NCBI GenBank assembly: GCA_006226685.1
Contig: SBGG01000105.1
Span: 1-53,273 of the forward strand
Direction: 5' to 3'
Length of the DNA: 53,273 nt
Source: Sphingomonadales bacterium
GTDB lineage: Bacteria; Pseudomonadota; Alphaproteobacteria; Sphingomonadales; Sphingomonadaceae
Both the position numbers and the translations under genes were made by a program. Numbering within the stretch: the first letter of the stretch is position 1; every line of letters starts with the position of its first letter. The notes below the pieces were generated by a model. That model worked only from the letters and a program-made list of their open reading frames with translations. It was not told the DNA's origin and made no database searches. Positions 39,266 through 46,900 of this stretch are shown in pieces.

Positions 39266-39793
39266 ATGCCGATCGACGAGAGCATCGCCTTCACTCCCAT
39301 CCGCATCGCCCTTCTCACCATTTCGGACACCCGTACGCCGGAGGATGACCGATCGGGCGACATATTGGCGGAACGGGTCCGGGCGGCGGGACATGATCTG
39401 GCGGACCGGGCGATCGAGATCGACGCTATCGACCGGATCGTCGCCCGGCTGCATCGCTGGATCGACGATCTCTGGATCGATTGCATCATCACCACCGGCG
39501 GCACCGGGGTTACCGGGCGCGATGTCACGCCCGAAGCGCTTGCCCGTGTGCGCGACAAGGATATTCCCGGCTTCGGCGAGTTGTTCCGCTGGCTGAGCTA
39601 TGAGAAGATCGGCACCTCTACCATCCAGTCGCGGGCCTGCGCCTGTGTCGCGCGGGGCACATATATCTTCGCCCTGCCCGGCAGCACCGGCGCGGTGAAA
39701 GACGGGTGGGACGGCATATTGGCAAGCCAGCTCGACAATCGCCACAAGCCCTGCAATTTCGTCGAATTGATGCCCCGCCTGCGGGAAGTCTGA
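39266..39793 (+). CDS. moaB: Molybdenum cofactor biosynthesis protein MoaB
   Basis: MogA/MoaB-type adenylyltransferase of the molybdopterin pathway. 175 residues from ATG 39266, 2 bp after the transglycosylase stop. Signatures: [19 protein letters not shown] (~13-31), [20 protein letters not shown] (~70-89) and [18 protein letters not shown] (~138-155). The sequence fits MoaB better than MogA. No other moa genes are in the window. Confidence 0.94.
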   Translation: MPIDESIAFTPIRIALLTISDTRTPEDDRSGDILAERVRAAGHDLADRAIEIDAIDRIVARLHRWIDDLWIDCIITTGGTGVTGRDVTPEALARVRDKDIPGFGELFRWLSYEKIGTSTIQSRACACVARGTYIFALPGSTGAVKDGWDGILASQLDNRHKPCNFVELMPRLREV

Positions 39794-39857
39794 CCGCCGT
39801 TCCGGGGCGCCGGGCACGGCCCGCCCGGGCTTCTCAACCCCGACCGTCACCCGGTCG

Positions 39858-39895
39858 CGGTGATGGGAAGCGAGCAAACCCGCTTCCCATCGCCG
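39858..39895. terminator. Long hairpin between convergent moaB and metA
   Basis: CGGTGATGGGAAGCG (39858-39872) pairs with CGCTTCCCATCGCCG (39881-39895): 15 bp including one G-T pair, loop AGCAAACC. No T-tract on either side. Position between convergent genes suggests a bidirectional stop signal. Confidence 0.55.
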
Positions 39896-39926
39896 CTCCC
39901 AGTAAGAGACGACACCCGATCCCGAT

Positions 39927-40871
39927 TCAGGCCGCCGCCGCGCTGTCCTGCCTGCCCTCGCCGATCCGGTCCATGTCGAACGGCGTGCTCTGATACATCT
40001 CGTTGATCCAGTTGCCGAACAGCAGGTGAGCATGGCCGCGCCAGCGATTTTCCGGCCGCCGCGTTGCATCATCGCCGGGGAAATAATGGGCCGGTACCGG
40101 CGTCGCCGGATCGGTCACGCTGTCCCGCGCATATTCATCCGCCAACGTCGTCGAATCATATTCGAGATGGTTGAACATGTGCAGCGCCCGATGTGCGGGA
40201 TCGTCGATCAGGCACAGGCCGGTCACGTCGCTCTCGGCCAACACCGTCAGCCCCCTGCCCTTGGGCAGGTCCTCGCGGCGCACCTCGGTCCAGCGCGAAA
40301 CCGGAACCGAGAAATCATCCGACATGCCGCGCATATAGGGCGAATCGGGCACCAGCACGCGATGCCGGAAAACCCCCGACGCCTTGGCCGGCAGTTCATG
40401 CTTGGGCAGGCCGTAAAAATGGTGCAGCGCCGCCTGCGCCGCCCAGCATATGGTCAGCGTGCGGTGCACATGGGTCTGGGTCCAGTCGAGAATGCGCGTC
40501 ATCTCATCCCAATAGGTCACCTCCTCGAACGGCATGCGTTCGACCGGGGCGCCGGTCAGGATGAAGCCGTCGAACTTTTCCTCCCGCACATCTTCCCACG
40601 GACGGTAAAAGGCTTCCATATGGTGCGCGGCGGTATTGCGCGGCTTGTGGCCGGTAATCCGCACCAGCGTCAGCTCCACCTGAAGCGGCGTCGCGCCGAC
40701 CAGCCGGGCGATCTGTGTTTCCGTGCTGATCTTGTCCGGCATCAGGTTGAGCAGCCCGATCCGCATCGGGCGAATATCCTGCCGGATCGCGTCCGCCTCA
40801 TGCATGACCATCACGCCTTCGGCCTCCAGCGTGCGCGAGGCGGGCAGGTCATCGGGAATTCGTATCGGCAT
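39927..40871 (-). CDS. metA: Homoserine O-acetyltransferase (MetA family)
   Basis: Activates homoserine for methionine synthesis. 314 residues from ATG 40871. The MetA core is complete: [12 protein letters not shown], catalytic cysteine in [11 protein letters not shown] (~residue 142) and the His-x-Glu dyad in MFNHLEYDS (~235). In the specificity loop the sequence is [10 protein letters not shown]. In family work a glutamate at this place (versus glycine in E. coli TGAPLG) marks acetyl-CoA rather than succinyl-CoA users, so the acetyl call is made from that residue. The C-terminal tail is Ala-rich. A structured leader with a hairpin over the ribosome site lies upstream. Confidence 0.93.
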   Translation of the reverse strand: MPIRIPDDLPASRTLEAEGVMVMHEADAIRQDIRPMRIGLLNLMPDKISTETQIARLVGATPLQVELTLVRITGHKPRNTAAHHMEAFYRPWEDVREEKFDGFILTGAPVERMPFEEVTYWDEMTRILDWTQTHVHRTLTICWAAQAALHHFYGLPKHELPAKASGVFRHRVLVPDSPYMRGMSDDFSVPVSRWTEVRREDLPKGRGLTVLAESDVTGLCLIDDPAHRALHMFNHLEYDSTTLADEYARDSVTDPATPVPAHYFPGDDATRRPENRWRGHAHLLFGNWINEMYQSTPFDMDRIGEGRQDSAAAA

Positions 40872-40881
40872 TGTCGTAACG

Positions 40882-40898
40882 TCCTTCTGCGAGAAGGA
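40882..40898 (-). promoter_or_regulatory. Hairpin sequestering the metA ribosome-binding site
   Basis: On the minus strand TCCTTCT-CGC-AGAAGGA forms a perfect 7-bp hairpin. Its 3' arm (AGAAGGA) is the only Shine-Dalgarno-like sequence before the metA ATG, 10 nt away. A natural translational expression platform for the leader upstream. Confidence 0.6.
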
Positions 40899-40924
40899 GA
40901 GACGCTTTCGAGTGGCTGGGTCCG

Positions 40925-41012
40925 TTTGGTTGCCGGATCGGCCACATCCTCCGCAAAGGGAGTGCCACCTTGCCCGGTCTGGCAGGTTGGCGTTGGGCGT
41001 CGCCCCAACTCT
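40925..41012 (-). promoter_or_regulatory. Candidate SAM-clan riboswitch in the metA leader
   Basis: The minus-strand leader holds two hairpins (GTTGGG/CCCAAC at 41009-40992; TGCCA/TGGCA at 40984-40963). These are followed by GCGGAGGATG and then GGCCGATCCGGCAACC (40943-40928). The last part resembles the S-box core GGCCC-GAUGAAACC-CGGCAACC, and the GCGGAGG before it matches the S-box GGAGGGA block. With metA downstream this points to an S-adenosylmethionine-responsive element, perhaps a shortened variant. A covariance-model search would decide. Confidence 0.5.
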
Positions 41013-41113
41013 TGATGCTGGCCATGCACATAGTGCGCTGGGGCGGCAAAGGCAATGGTTCCGATGGGTTTGGCACCGCCAGCCACACGTCACCGATCCC
41101 GGCTTGCCTTTTT

Positions 41114-41128
41114 GTTCTTCTTATGTTC
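41114..41128 (+). promoter_or_regulatory. LexA box of the stranded native radical SAM 5' end
   Basis: GTTCTTCTTATGTTC is an exact GTTC-N7-GTTC. It lies 9 bp before the ATG at 41138, so the original gene was in the SOS regulon. Confidence 0.7.
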
Positions 41129-41137
41129 CAATTCTGC

Positions 41138-41377
41138 ATGACCGTCATCAAGGGACGCGGCGCGCCCGGCAACAGCGTCAGCACACGATTCGCTCTGCCC
41201 GTGCGAGAGGCCGACGGCGACTGGCTGGATATGGCCGGGGCGGTAGACGGGCCAAGCCCCCCTCCGCGCACAAGGGTGACGGCGGAGCACCCGCGAACGA
41301 TCATCGCCCGCAACAGCTCCCCCGACATCCCCTTCGACCGATCGGTCAACGCCTATCGTGGGTGCGAACATGGTTAA
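41138..41377 (+). pseudogene. Native 5' fragment of a PA0069-family radical SAM gene, cut off by an insertion
   Basis: 79 codons (MTVIKGRGAPGNS to RGCEHG) followed directly by TAA. The fragment is GC-rich like the surrounding genome and aligns over its whole length with the first 78 residues of the intact gene at 42138 (47 identical by my hand count). It ends at the first cysteine of the radical SAM CxxxCxxC motif, exactly where the repeat CATGGTT (41369-41375) occurs. Joining it to the sequence after the second CATGGTT (42372) gives a full-length frame, TGC GAA CAT GGT TGC ATC TAT TGC. It is therefore the displaced original start of the gene and not a random copy. Confidence 0.85.
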
Positions 41378-41387
41378 TGCCTATTGC
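41360..41387 (+). repeat. Left junction (attL-like) of the 1-kb insert
   Basis: GGGTGCGAACATGGTT (41360-41375), then 5 bases, then CTATTGC (41381-41387). It matches the right junction at 14 of the first 16 bases and again at CTATTGC. Confidence 0.7.
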
Positions 41388-42076
41388 GCTGCCTCATCCT
41401 CGTGCTTCGCACGTACGAAGACGTCAAAGCGATCAAACCAGTCTTTAACAGCGGCCACAATTATCATGTTGATATGCAAGAAGGCTGCCAAGCAATCGGT
41501 ATACTCTTCAATTGCTTGACCGGGAGAGTTTGGACCTAACCTAATCTGGCCGGCACCCGTTTCGACATTCGTTATTTCAAGTGCAGACATGACATGCCGG
41601 CTTGAGAAATGAATTGCACCACTCGTCTGCTTATAAACCGAATCCATCCACGGATATGTTTCTACGAGCTTACCTCTAAGATATTTGTCCTTCATCTGCT
41701 CGCCATCAGCAGCTTTGAGGTGATCGATCTGCTTACCTTGGAAAACCTGCTCCGCAAAGGTATTTGGATCGGAAATCCAAAATAGGGCGTACAGGCGCAT
41801 TGCGGTGTCCAATTGCAACCTCAACAGCGCAGACGCCACCAGTTCATTTCGGTCTTCAATGCAATATCTAAACGCCCTTGTTTGAGCTAAAGTGCGATTA
41901 GCTACGCCATACAAAAAGAAGTGTTGATGTCCTACCAGACTGCCTCGCGAAAAGCGGTCTTGGTATGCGTCCAGCAATTCCTTCTGCGTTTGATCCAGCC
42001 ACTCAAACATCCGAGCGATTGGCATCCGAGGCAGCGTCTGGCTACGGGGTGGCTCTACAGGCTCGCTATTGGTCAT
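41381..42076 (-). CDS. Cargo gene of unknown function in the insert
   Basis: 231 residues, lower GC and different codon choice than all neighbours. No family recognised with confidence. The protein looks mostly alpha-helical and soluble: PIARMFEWLDQTQKELLDAYQDRF, then ELVASALLRLQLDTAMRLYALFWISDPNTFAEQVFQGKQIDHLK, then YPWMDSVYKQTSGAIHFSSRHVMSA, and a C-terminal hydrophobic helix CLAAFLHINMIIVAAVKDWFDRF. The R-x-Q-L-D-T-A-x-R-L-Y block recalls DUF5677-type helical proteins, offered as a hint only. Its stop codon lies inside the CTATTGC of the left junction, so the gene fills the element to its edge. ATG 42076 lacks a clear Shine-Dalgarno. As the only full gene carried, it is the likely trait (for instance defence) of the element. 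Confidence 0.75.
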   Translation of the reverse strand: MTNSEPVEPPRSQTLPRMPIARMFEWLDQTQKELLDAYQDRFSRGSLVGHQHFFLYGVANRTLAQTRAFRYCIEDRNELVASALLRLQLDTAMRLYALFWISDPNTFAEQVFQGKQIDHLKAADGEQMKDKYLRGKLVETYPWMDSVYKQTSGAIHFSSRHVMSALEITNVETGAGQIRLGPNSPGQAIEEYTDCLAAFLHINMIIVAAVKDWFDRFDVFVRAKHEDEAAQ

Positions 42077-42119
42077 TCGCGGTTCATATCATTTTACCCC
42101 CCTTCCGGAAAGCGGATAT

Positions 42120-42134
42120 GTTCCCTATACGTTC
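42120..42134 (+). promoter_or_regulatory. LexA box carried by the insert
   Basis: GTTCCCTATACGTTC is an exact GTTC-N7-GTTC, 3 bp before the ATG at 42138. The -10-like CTATAC lies inside it, which would put the transcript start at the ATG. The divergent cargo gene starts 44 bp to the left, so the same operator could touch its promoter. Confidence 0.72.
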
Positions 42135-42137
42135 TCC

Positions 42138-43202
42138 ATGTCAATCAAAGGGCGTGGAGCAACAAACAACGAAGCGTCAGCTCGCTTCAATCTACCAAGC
42201 CGGGAAGCGGATGGGGATTGGCTCGATGTTTGTGACGAAATCGACGGGAAAATTCCGCGTCTGAGGACGACCGTCCAAACGGTGCAAGCCCGGACAATTA
42301 TTTCTAGAAATCAAAGCCCTGACATAGGTTTCACTCAATCAGTAAATCCGTTCGGGGGCTGCGAGCATGGTTGCATCTATTGCTTTGCCCGGCCCAGCCA
42401 TGCCTGGCACGATCTGTCGCCCGGCCTCGATTTCGAAACGAAGCTGTTCGCCAAGCCGAACGCCCCCGACCTGCTGCGCGCTGAACTGGGCAAGCGCGGA
42501 TATACACCCGCACCGCTGGCGATGGGCACCAATACCGACCCTTATCAACCGATCGAGAGCGACTGGCGCATCACCCGCGCCTGTATCGAAATATTGGCCG
42601 AATGCCGTCACCCGTTGCTCATCACCACCAAGTCCGACCGCATAGCGCGCGACCTCGACCTGCTGGCCGACATGGCGCGCGACGGGCTGGTCGCGGTCGC
42701 CTTGTCCATCACCAGCCTCCAACCGAAAATCGCCCGCACGCTGGAACCGCGCGCACCGCATCCCGAAAAGCGTATCGCGGCGATCCGCGCGCTCGCGCAG
42801 GCAGGGGTGCCGGTCTGGGTAAATATCGCGCCGGTCATCCCGGCGATCACCGATCATGAGATGGAGGCGATATTGGAACGCTGCGCCGACGCAGGCGTGA
42901 ACGGCGCGTCCTATCTTGTCGTGCGCCTGCCACATGAGGTCGCGCCGCTGTTCCGGGACTGGCTCGACGCCCATTATCCCGACCGGGCAGGCAAGGTGAT
43001 GGCGATCATCCACGACCTGCGCGGCGGGCGCGACAATGATCCGCGTTTCGGCCACCGGATGCGCCCGCAGGGCGTGTGGGCGGACCTGCTGCGCACCCGC
43101 TTCCGCAAGGCCCTTGCCCGATATGGCGTTGAGCAGGCGCGGCTCCCCTTGCGCACCGACCTGTTCCGCCCGCCCGAAGGCGCACAATATCGCCTTTTCT
43201 GA
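42138..43202 (+). CDS. PA0069-family radical SAM protein (chimeric gene)
   Basis: 354 residues from ATG 42138. The cluster motif is C-EHG-C-IY-C (CxxxCxxC, ~residues 75-82). Then come FARPSHAWHDLSPGLDFETKLFAK, GTNTDPYQPIES, ITTKSDRIARDLDLL, VALSITSLQPKIARTLEPRAPHPEKRI and FRDWLDAHYPDRAGKVMAII, all as in the family sometimes called DNA repair photolyase or SplB-like. The reaction is unknown; the LexA boxes support a DNA-damage role. Codons 1-78 come from the inserted element (AT-richer), and from codon ~79 the native GC-rich sequence continues. The seam lies between the first and second cluster cysteines. The frame is open further upstream, but the start at the LexA-box edge matches the native copy. 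Confidence 0.92.
   Translation: MSIKGRGATNNEASARFNLPSREADGDWLDVCDEIDGKIPRLRTTVQTVQARTIISRNQSPDIGFTQSVNPFGGCEHGCIYCFARPSHAWHDLSPGLDFETKLFAKPNAPDLLRAELGKRGYTPAPLAMGTNTDPYQPIESDWRITRACIEILAECRHPLLITTKSDRIARDLDLLADMARDGLVAVALSITSLQPKIARTLEPRAPHPEKRIAAIRALAQAGVPVWVNIAPVIPAITDHEMEAILERCADAGVNGASYLVVRLPHEVAPLFRDWLDAHYPDRAGKVMAIIHDLRGGRDNDPRFGHRMRPQGVWADLLRTRFRKALARYGVEQARLPLRTDLFRPPEGAQYRLF
42357..42383 (+). repeat. Right junction (attR-like) of the 1-kb insert
   Basis: GGCTGCGAGCATGGTT (42357-42372), GCAT, then CTATTGC (42377-42383). It encodes GCEHGCIYC of the intact gene, a nearly invariant stretch and thus a stable target. Confidence 0.7.
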
Positions 43203-43277
43203 CCGCCAGAATCGCTCGAGCGCTGGAATAATCGGTGGCTCATCTTATCTGGAACACTTCACTGCCGGGGAAATGCA

Positions 43278-43964
43278 ATGATCGATCTATACAGCTGGCC
43301 GACACCCAATGGCCTGAAAGTCTCCCTCTTTCTTGCCGAGGCGCAGCTTGAGCACCGGGTCCACCCGATCGACATCGGCAATGGCGACCAGTTCACGCCG
43401 GACTTCCTCGCCATCGCCCCCAATAACCGCATCCCGGCCATTATCGACCGCGATCCGGTCGATGGCGGCGAACCGATTTCAGTGTTCGAAAGCGGCGCGA
43501 TCCTCACCTATCTCGGCGACAAGACGGGCCAGTTCCTGCCCCGCGACGTGCGATCGCGCAATGAGGTGATGCAGTGGCTGTTCTGGCAAATGGGCGGCCT
43601 TGGGCCGATGGCCGGGCAGAACCATCATTTCAACCATTATGCACCCGAGAAAATTCCCTATGCGATGGAACGCTATGTGAAGGAAACCGCGCGCCTTTAC
43701 GGTGTGCTCGACCGGAGGCTGGCCGACCGGGAGCATGTGGCGGGCGATTATTCGATCGCCGACATGGCAATCCATCCGTGGATCGCCTCGCATGAGCGGC
43801 AGCAACAGGACCTTGACGATTTCCCGAATCTGAAACGCTGGTTCGAACAGGTGGGCGCGCGCGGTGCGGTGATCAGCGCCTATGCGACCAAGGACACGCT
43901 GTACCCGAAACAACAGGACATGACCGAAGAACAAAAAGCACAGCTGTTCGGCCTGAAGGAATAA
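43278..43964 (+). CDS. Glutathione S-transferase family protein (YfcG/YghU-like)
   Basis: 228 residues. The thioredoxin-like N-terminal domain has MIDLYSWPTPNGLKVSLFLAEA, with TPNG at the usual position of the catalytic residue in the Nu class, and NNRIPAIID and ISVFESGAILTYLGDKTG for the glutathione gamma-Glu site. The all-helical C-terminal domain has WLFWQMGGLGPMAGQNHHF and DYSIADMAIHPWIA. These are hallmarks of YfcG/YghU disulfide-bond reductases. Substrate unknown. Convergent with dnaE, 22 bp apart. Confidence 0.92.
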   Translation: MIDLYSWPTPNGLKVSLFLAEAQLEHRVHPIDIGNGDQFTPDFLAIAPNNRIPAIIDRDPVDGGEPISVFESGAILTYLGDKTGQFLPRDVRSRNEVMQWLFWQMGGLGPMAGQNHHFNHYAPEKIPYAMERYVKETARLYGVLDRRLADREHVAGDYSIADMAIHPWIASHERQQQDLDDFPNLKRWFEQVGARGAVISAYATKDTLYPKQQDMTEEQKAQLFGLKE

Positions 43965-43986
43965 CGGAGAGCGGTCTCCCCGGCCG

Positions 43987-46900
43987 CTATCCCACCAGCC
44001 GCAGTGGCGGCGGCGGCGGCACCTGCACGCCGACGACACCGGGGATCGCGGCGAGCCCTTCCATCAGTTCGGCATTGGCCTGAAAATCGCGACCCAGCCG
44101 CATCGCCGCAATCCGTCCGTCATCGAGCTTCGCGCGGATACGCACTTCGCAACGTCCGCCCCGGCTGCCCGCCAGCAACGCAGCGACACGGGGCACCGCC
44201 GCCGGGTCTGCAATGTCGATCCACAAATCCATGCGCATGCCGCTCGTCACCGAAGCGAAGCTCTGCACGGTGCGGATGGTGACGCGCGGCACGTCCTCGC
44301 CCGGCTGCCGTTCCAGTTCCACCGTCATCAGCCCGCATTCGCCGCCTTCGGCCAGATCGGCGATCAGCTTGCAGCCTTCCTCCTCGAAACAGCTCGCCTG
44401 AAACTGGCCGCTGCTGTCCGAAAATATCGCCGACACATAGCGCGAGCCGCGTTTCGTTTCGCGCCAGCGCACCGATTCGACCTGCGCCGCCATCACCGCG
44501 CCGGTGCGGGAACCACCCTCATTTTCGGGTGCGGGTTGAGAGCACAGCTCGCCAAAGCTCTTCGCCCCCTTGGCCTGCGCGATATGGCGATAACGGTCGA
44601 CCGGATGAGCGGAGAAGTAGAAGCCGAACGCCTCCTTTTCCTGCGCCATGCGTTCGCTGTTGGACCAGCGCTGATGCGGCGGAATACGCACCTCGGCATG
44701 GGGCGTATTCTCGCCGCCGAACAGACCGCCCTGTCCGCTGGTGCGCGCATCGGCCGCGCTCGCCGCGACCGACAGGATCGTCTCGGCCGCCGCATGCACC
44801 CCGGCGCGATCCGGCTCCATCCCGTCAAACGCGCCCGCGGCCGCGAGGCTTTCCAGTTGCCGCCGGTTGAGCAGGCGCGGTTCGATCCGATCGGCGAAAT
44901 CATCGAGATTTTTGAACGGGCCATTAGCATCCCGTTCCTCGACAAGCTGTTCCATCGCCTTTTCGCCGACGCCCTTCAGGCCGCCCAGCGCATAACGCAC
45001 CGCGACGGCAAGACGCGGGTCGGTGCCCTCTTCCACCTCGACCACCTCGGTCGAAAAATCGGCCTGAGCGCGGTTGATATCGGGCGGCAGGCACTGGATG
45101 CCGGTGCGCCGCATATCATCCACAAACACGGTCAGCTTGTCGGTCAGGTGGATATCATAAGCCATGGACGCGGCGAAAAACTCCGCCGGATGATGCGCCT
45201 TCAGCCAGGCGGTATGATAAGCGAGCAACGCATAAGCCGCCGCGTGCGACTTGTTGAAGCCATAACCGGCGAACTTGTCGATCAAGTCGAACAGCTCATT
45301 GGCCTTGGCCTTGGAAATATTCGATTTTTCGGCGCAGCCCTTAACAAAAATGGCGCGCTGCTCGTCCATTTCCTCTTTTTTCTTCTTACCCATCGCACGG
45401 CGCAGCAGGTCCGCGCCGCCGAGGCTGTAGCCCGCGAGAATCTGCGCGGCCTGCATCACCTGTTCCTGATAGACGAAGATGCCGTAGGTTTCCTTGAGGA
45501 TCGGCTCCAGCAGGTCATGCGGATATTCGATCTTCTCCTGCCCGTTCTTGCGGCGCCCGAACAGCGGAATATTGTCCATCGGACCGGGACGATAGAGCGA
45601 GACGAGCGCGATGATGTCGCCGAAATTGGTCGGCCGCACGGCGGCGAGCGTCTTGCGCATCCCCTCCGATTCGAGCTGGAACACGCCGACCGTGTCGCCG
45701 CGCTGAAGCAGGTCATACACCTCCTCATCATCCCAGGACAGCGCCGCCAGATCCACCTCTATCCCGCGCTTGGCCAGCAACTGCACCGCGCGTTGCAGCA
45801 CCGACAGCGTCTTGAGGCCGAGAAAGTCGAACTTCACCAGTCCCGCGCTCTCAACATATTTCATGTTGAACTGCGTCACCGGCATGTCGGACCGCGGATC
45901 GCGATAGAGCGGCACGAGCTGACTGAGCGGACGATCACCGATCACCACACCCGCCGCGTGGGTGGAGCTGTGGCGCGGCATGCCCTCAAGCTGCATCGCA
46001 AGATCGACAAGCCGCTGCACCTGCGCATCGGCCTTCACTTCGGCGACGAACTCCGCACTGCCGTTCATCGTGCGTTCGAGCGTCCATGGGTCGGTGGGAT
46101 GATTGGGCACCAGCTTTGCCAGCCGGTCCACCTGACCATAGCTCATCTGCAACACGCGGCCCGTGTCCTTCAGCACCGCGCGCGCCTTCAGCAGACCGAA
46201 GGTGATGATCTGCGCCACATGGTCGGCGCCATATTTTTCCTGAACGTAGCGGATCACCTCGCCACGCCGGGTTTCGCAAAAGTCGATATCGAAGTCGGGC
46301 ATCGACACGCGTTCCGGGTTGAGGAAACGTTCGAACAGCAGGCCGAGGCCGAGCGGGTCGAGATCGGTGATGGTGAGCGCCCATGCGACAAGGCTGCCCG
46401 CGCCCGAACCGCGCCCCGGCCCCACCGGAATGTCGTGCGCCTTTGCCCATTGGATGAAGTCGGCAACGATCAGGAAGTAGCCGGGGAAGCCCATCTGGAC
46501 GATGATGCCGAGTTCGAATTCCAGCCGCTCAAAATAGGGCTTACGCGCGGCCTCGTCGGTGATGCCGGCCTTTTCCAGCCGCGCCTCCAGCCCGGCGGTC
46601 GCCTGCTCGCGCAGCATCCGCGCCTCGCCTTCGATATCGCCCGCAAGGCTGGGGAGAATGGGCTTGCGCTTGGGCGCCATCACCGCGCAACGCTGCGCGA
46701 CGACCAGCGTATTGGCGAGCGCCTCCGGCAGGTCAGCGAACAGGCGCTGCATTTCGGCGGCGGGTTTCATCCATGCATCGGGCGAACTGGTGCGCCGGTC
46801 CGCGCTGTCGACATAGGCGCTGTCGGCGATGCACAGCATCACGTCATGCGCTTCGTGGAAACCGGGCTCGGCGTAGCAGGTGGGGTTGGTCGCGACCAGC

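Larger units (their letters stand above)
41376..42372. mobile_element. ~997-bp gene-restoring insertion in the radical SAM gene
   Basis: A stretch of visibly lower GC (about half) between two CATGGTT direct repeats (41369-41375 and 42366-42372). It contains one minus-strand gene (41381-42076), a 61-bp intergenic region with a LexA box, and a diverged replacement for the first 78 codons of the interrupted gene (42138-42371). This replacement reads in frame into the native 3' part. Excision between the repeats would restore the original gene exactly. This is the logic of elements that integrate in protein-coding genes and regenerate them. No integrase, transposase or inverted terminal repeats lie inside, so it is either a non-autonomous cassette moved in trans or a remnant. 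Homologous gene-conversion capture is the main alternative. Confidence 0.7.

Noticed and set aside
40925..41012. SAM-II, SAH or cobalamin riboswitch for the metA leader
   Set aside because: The SAM-II pseudoknot signature and the SAH core (GAGGRGCGYUGC) are absent; the sequence fits the S-box clan core better.
41381..42076. Toxin-antitoxin pair in the insert
   Set aside because: Only one open frame of credible length lies in the insert besides the restored gene end; no partner gene fits in the 61-bp gap.
41138..43202. Simple tandem duplication or assembly error of the radical SAM 5' end
   Set aside because: The two 5' ends differ by about 40% in protein sequence and sharply in GC, and a foreign gene lies between them; a local duplication or misassembly would give near-identical copies.
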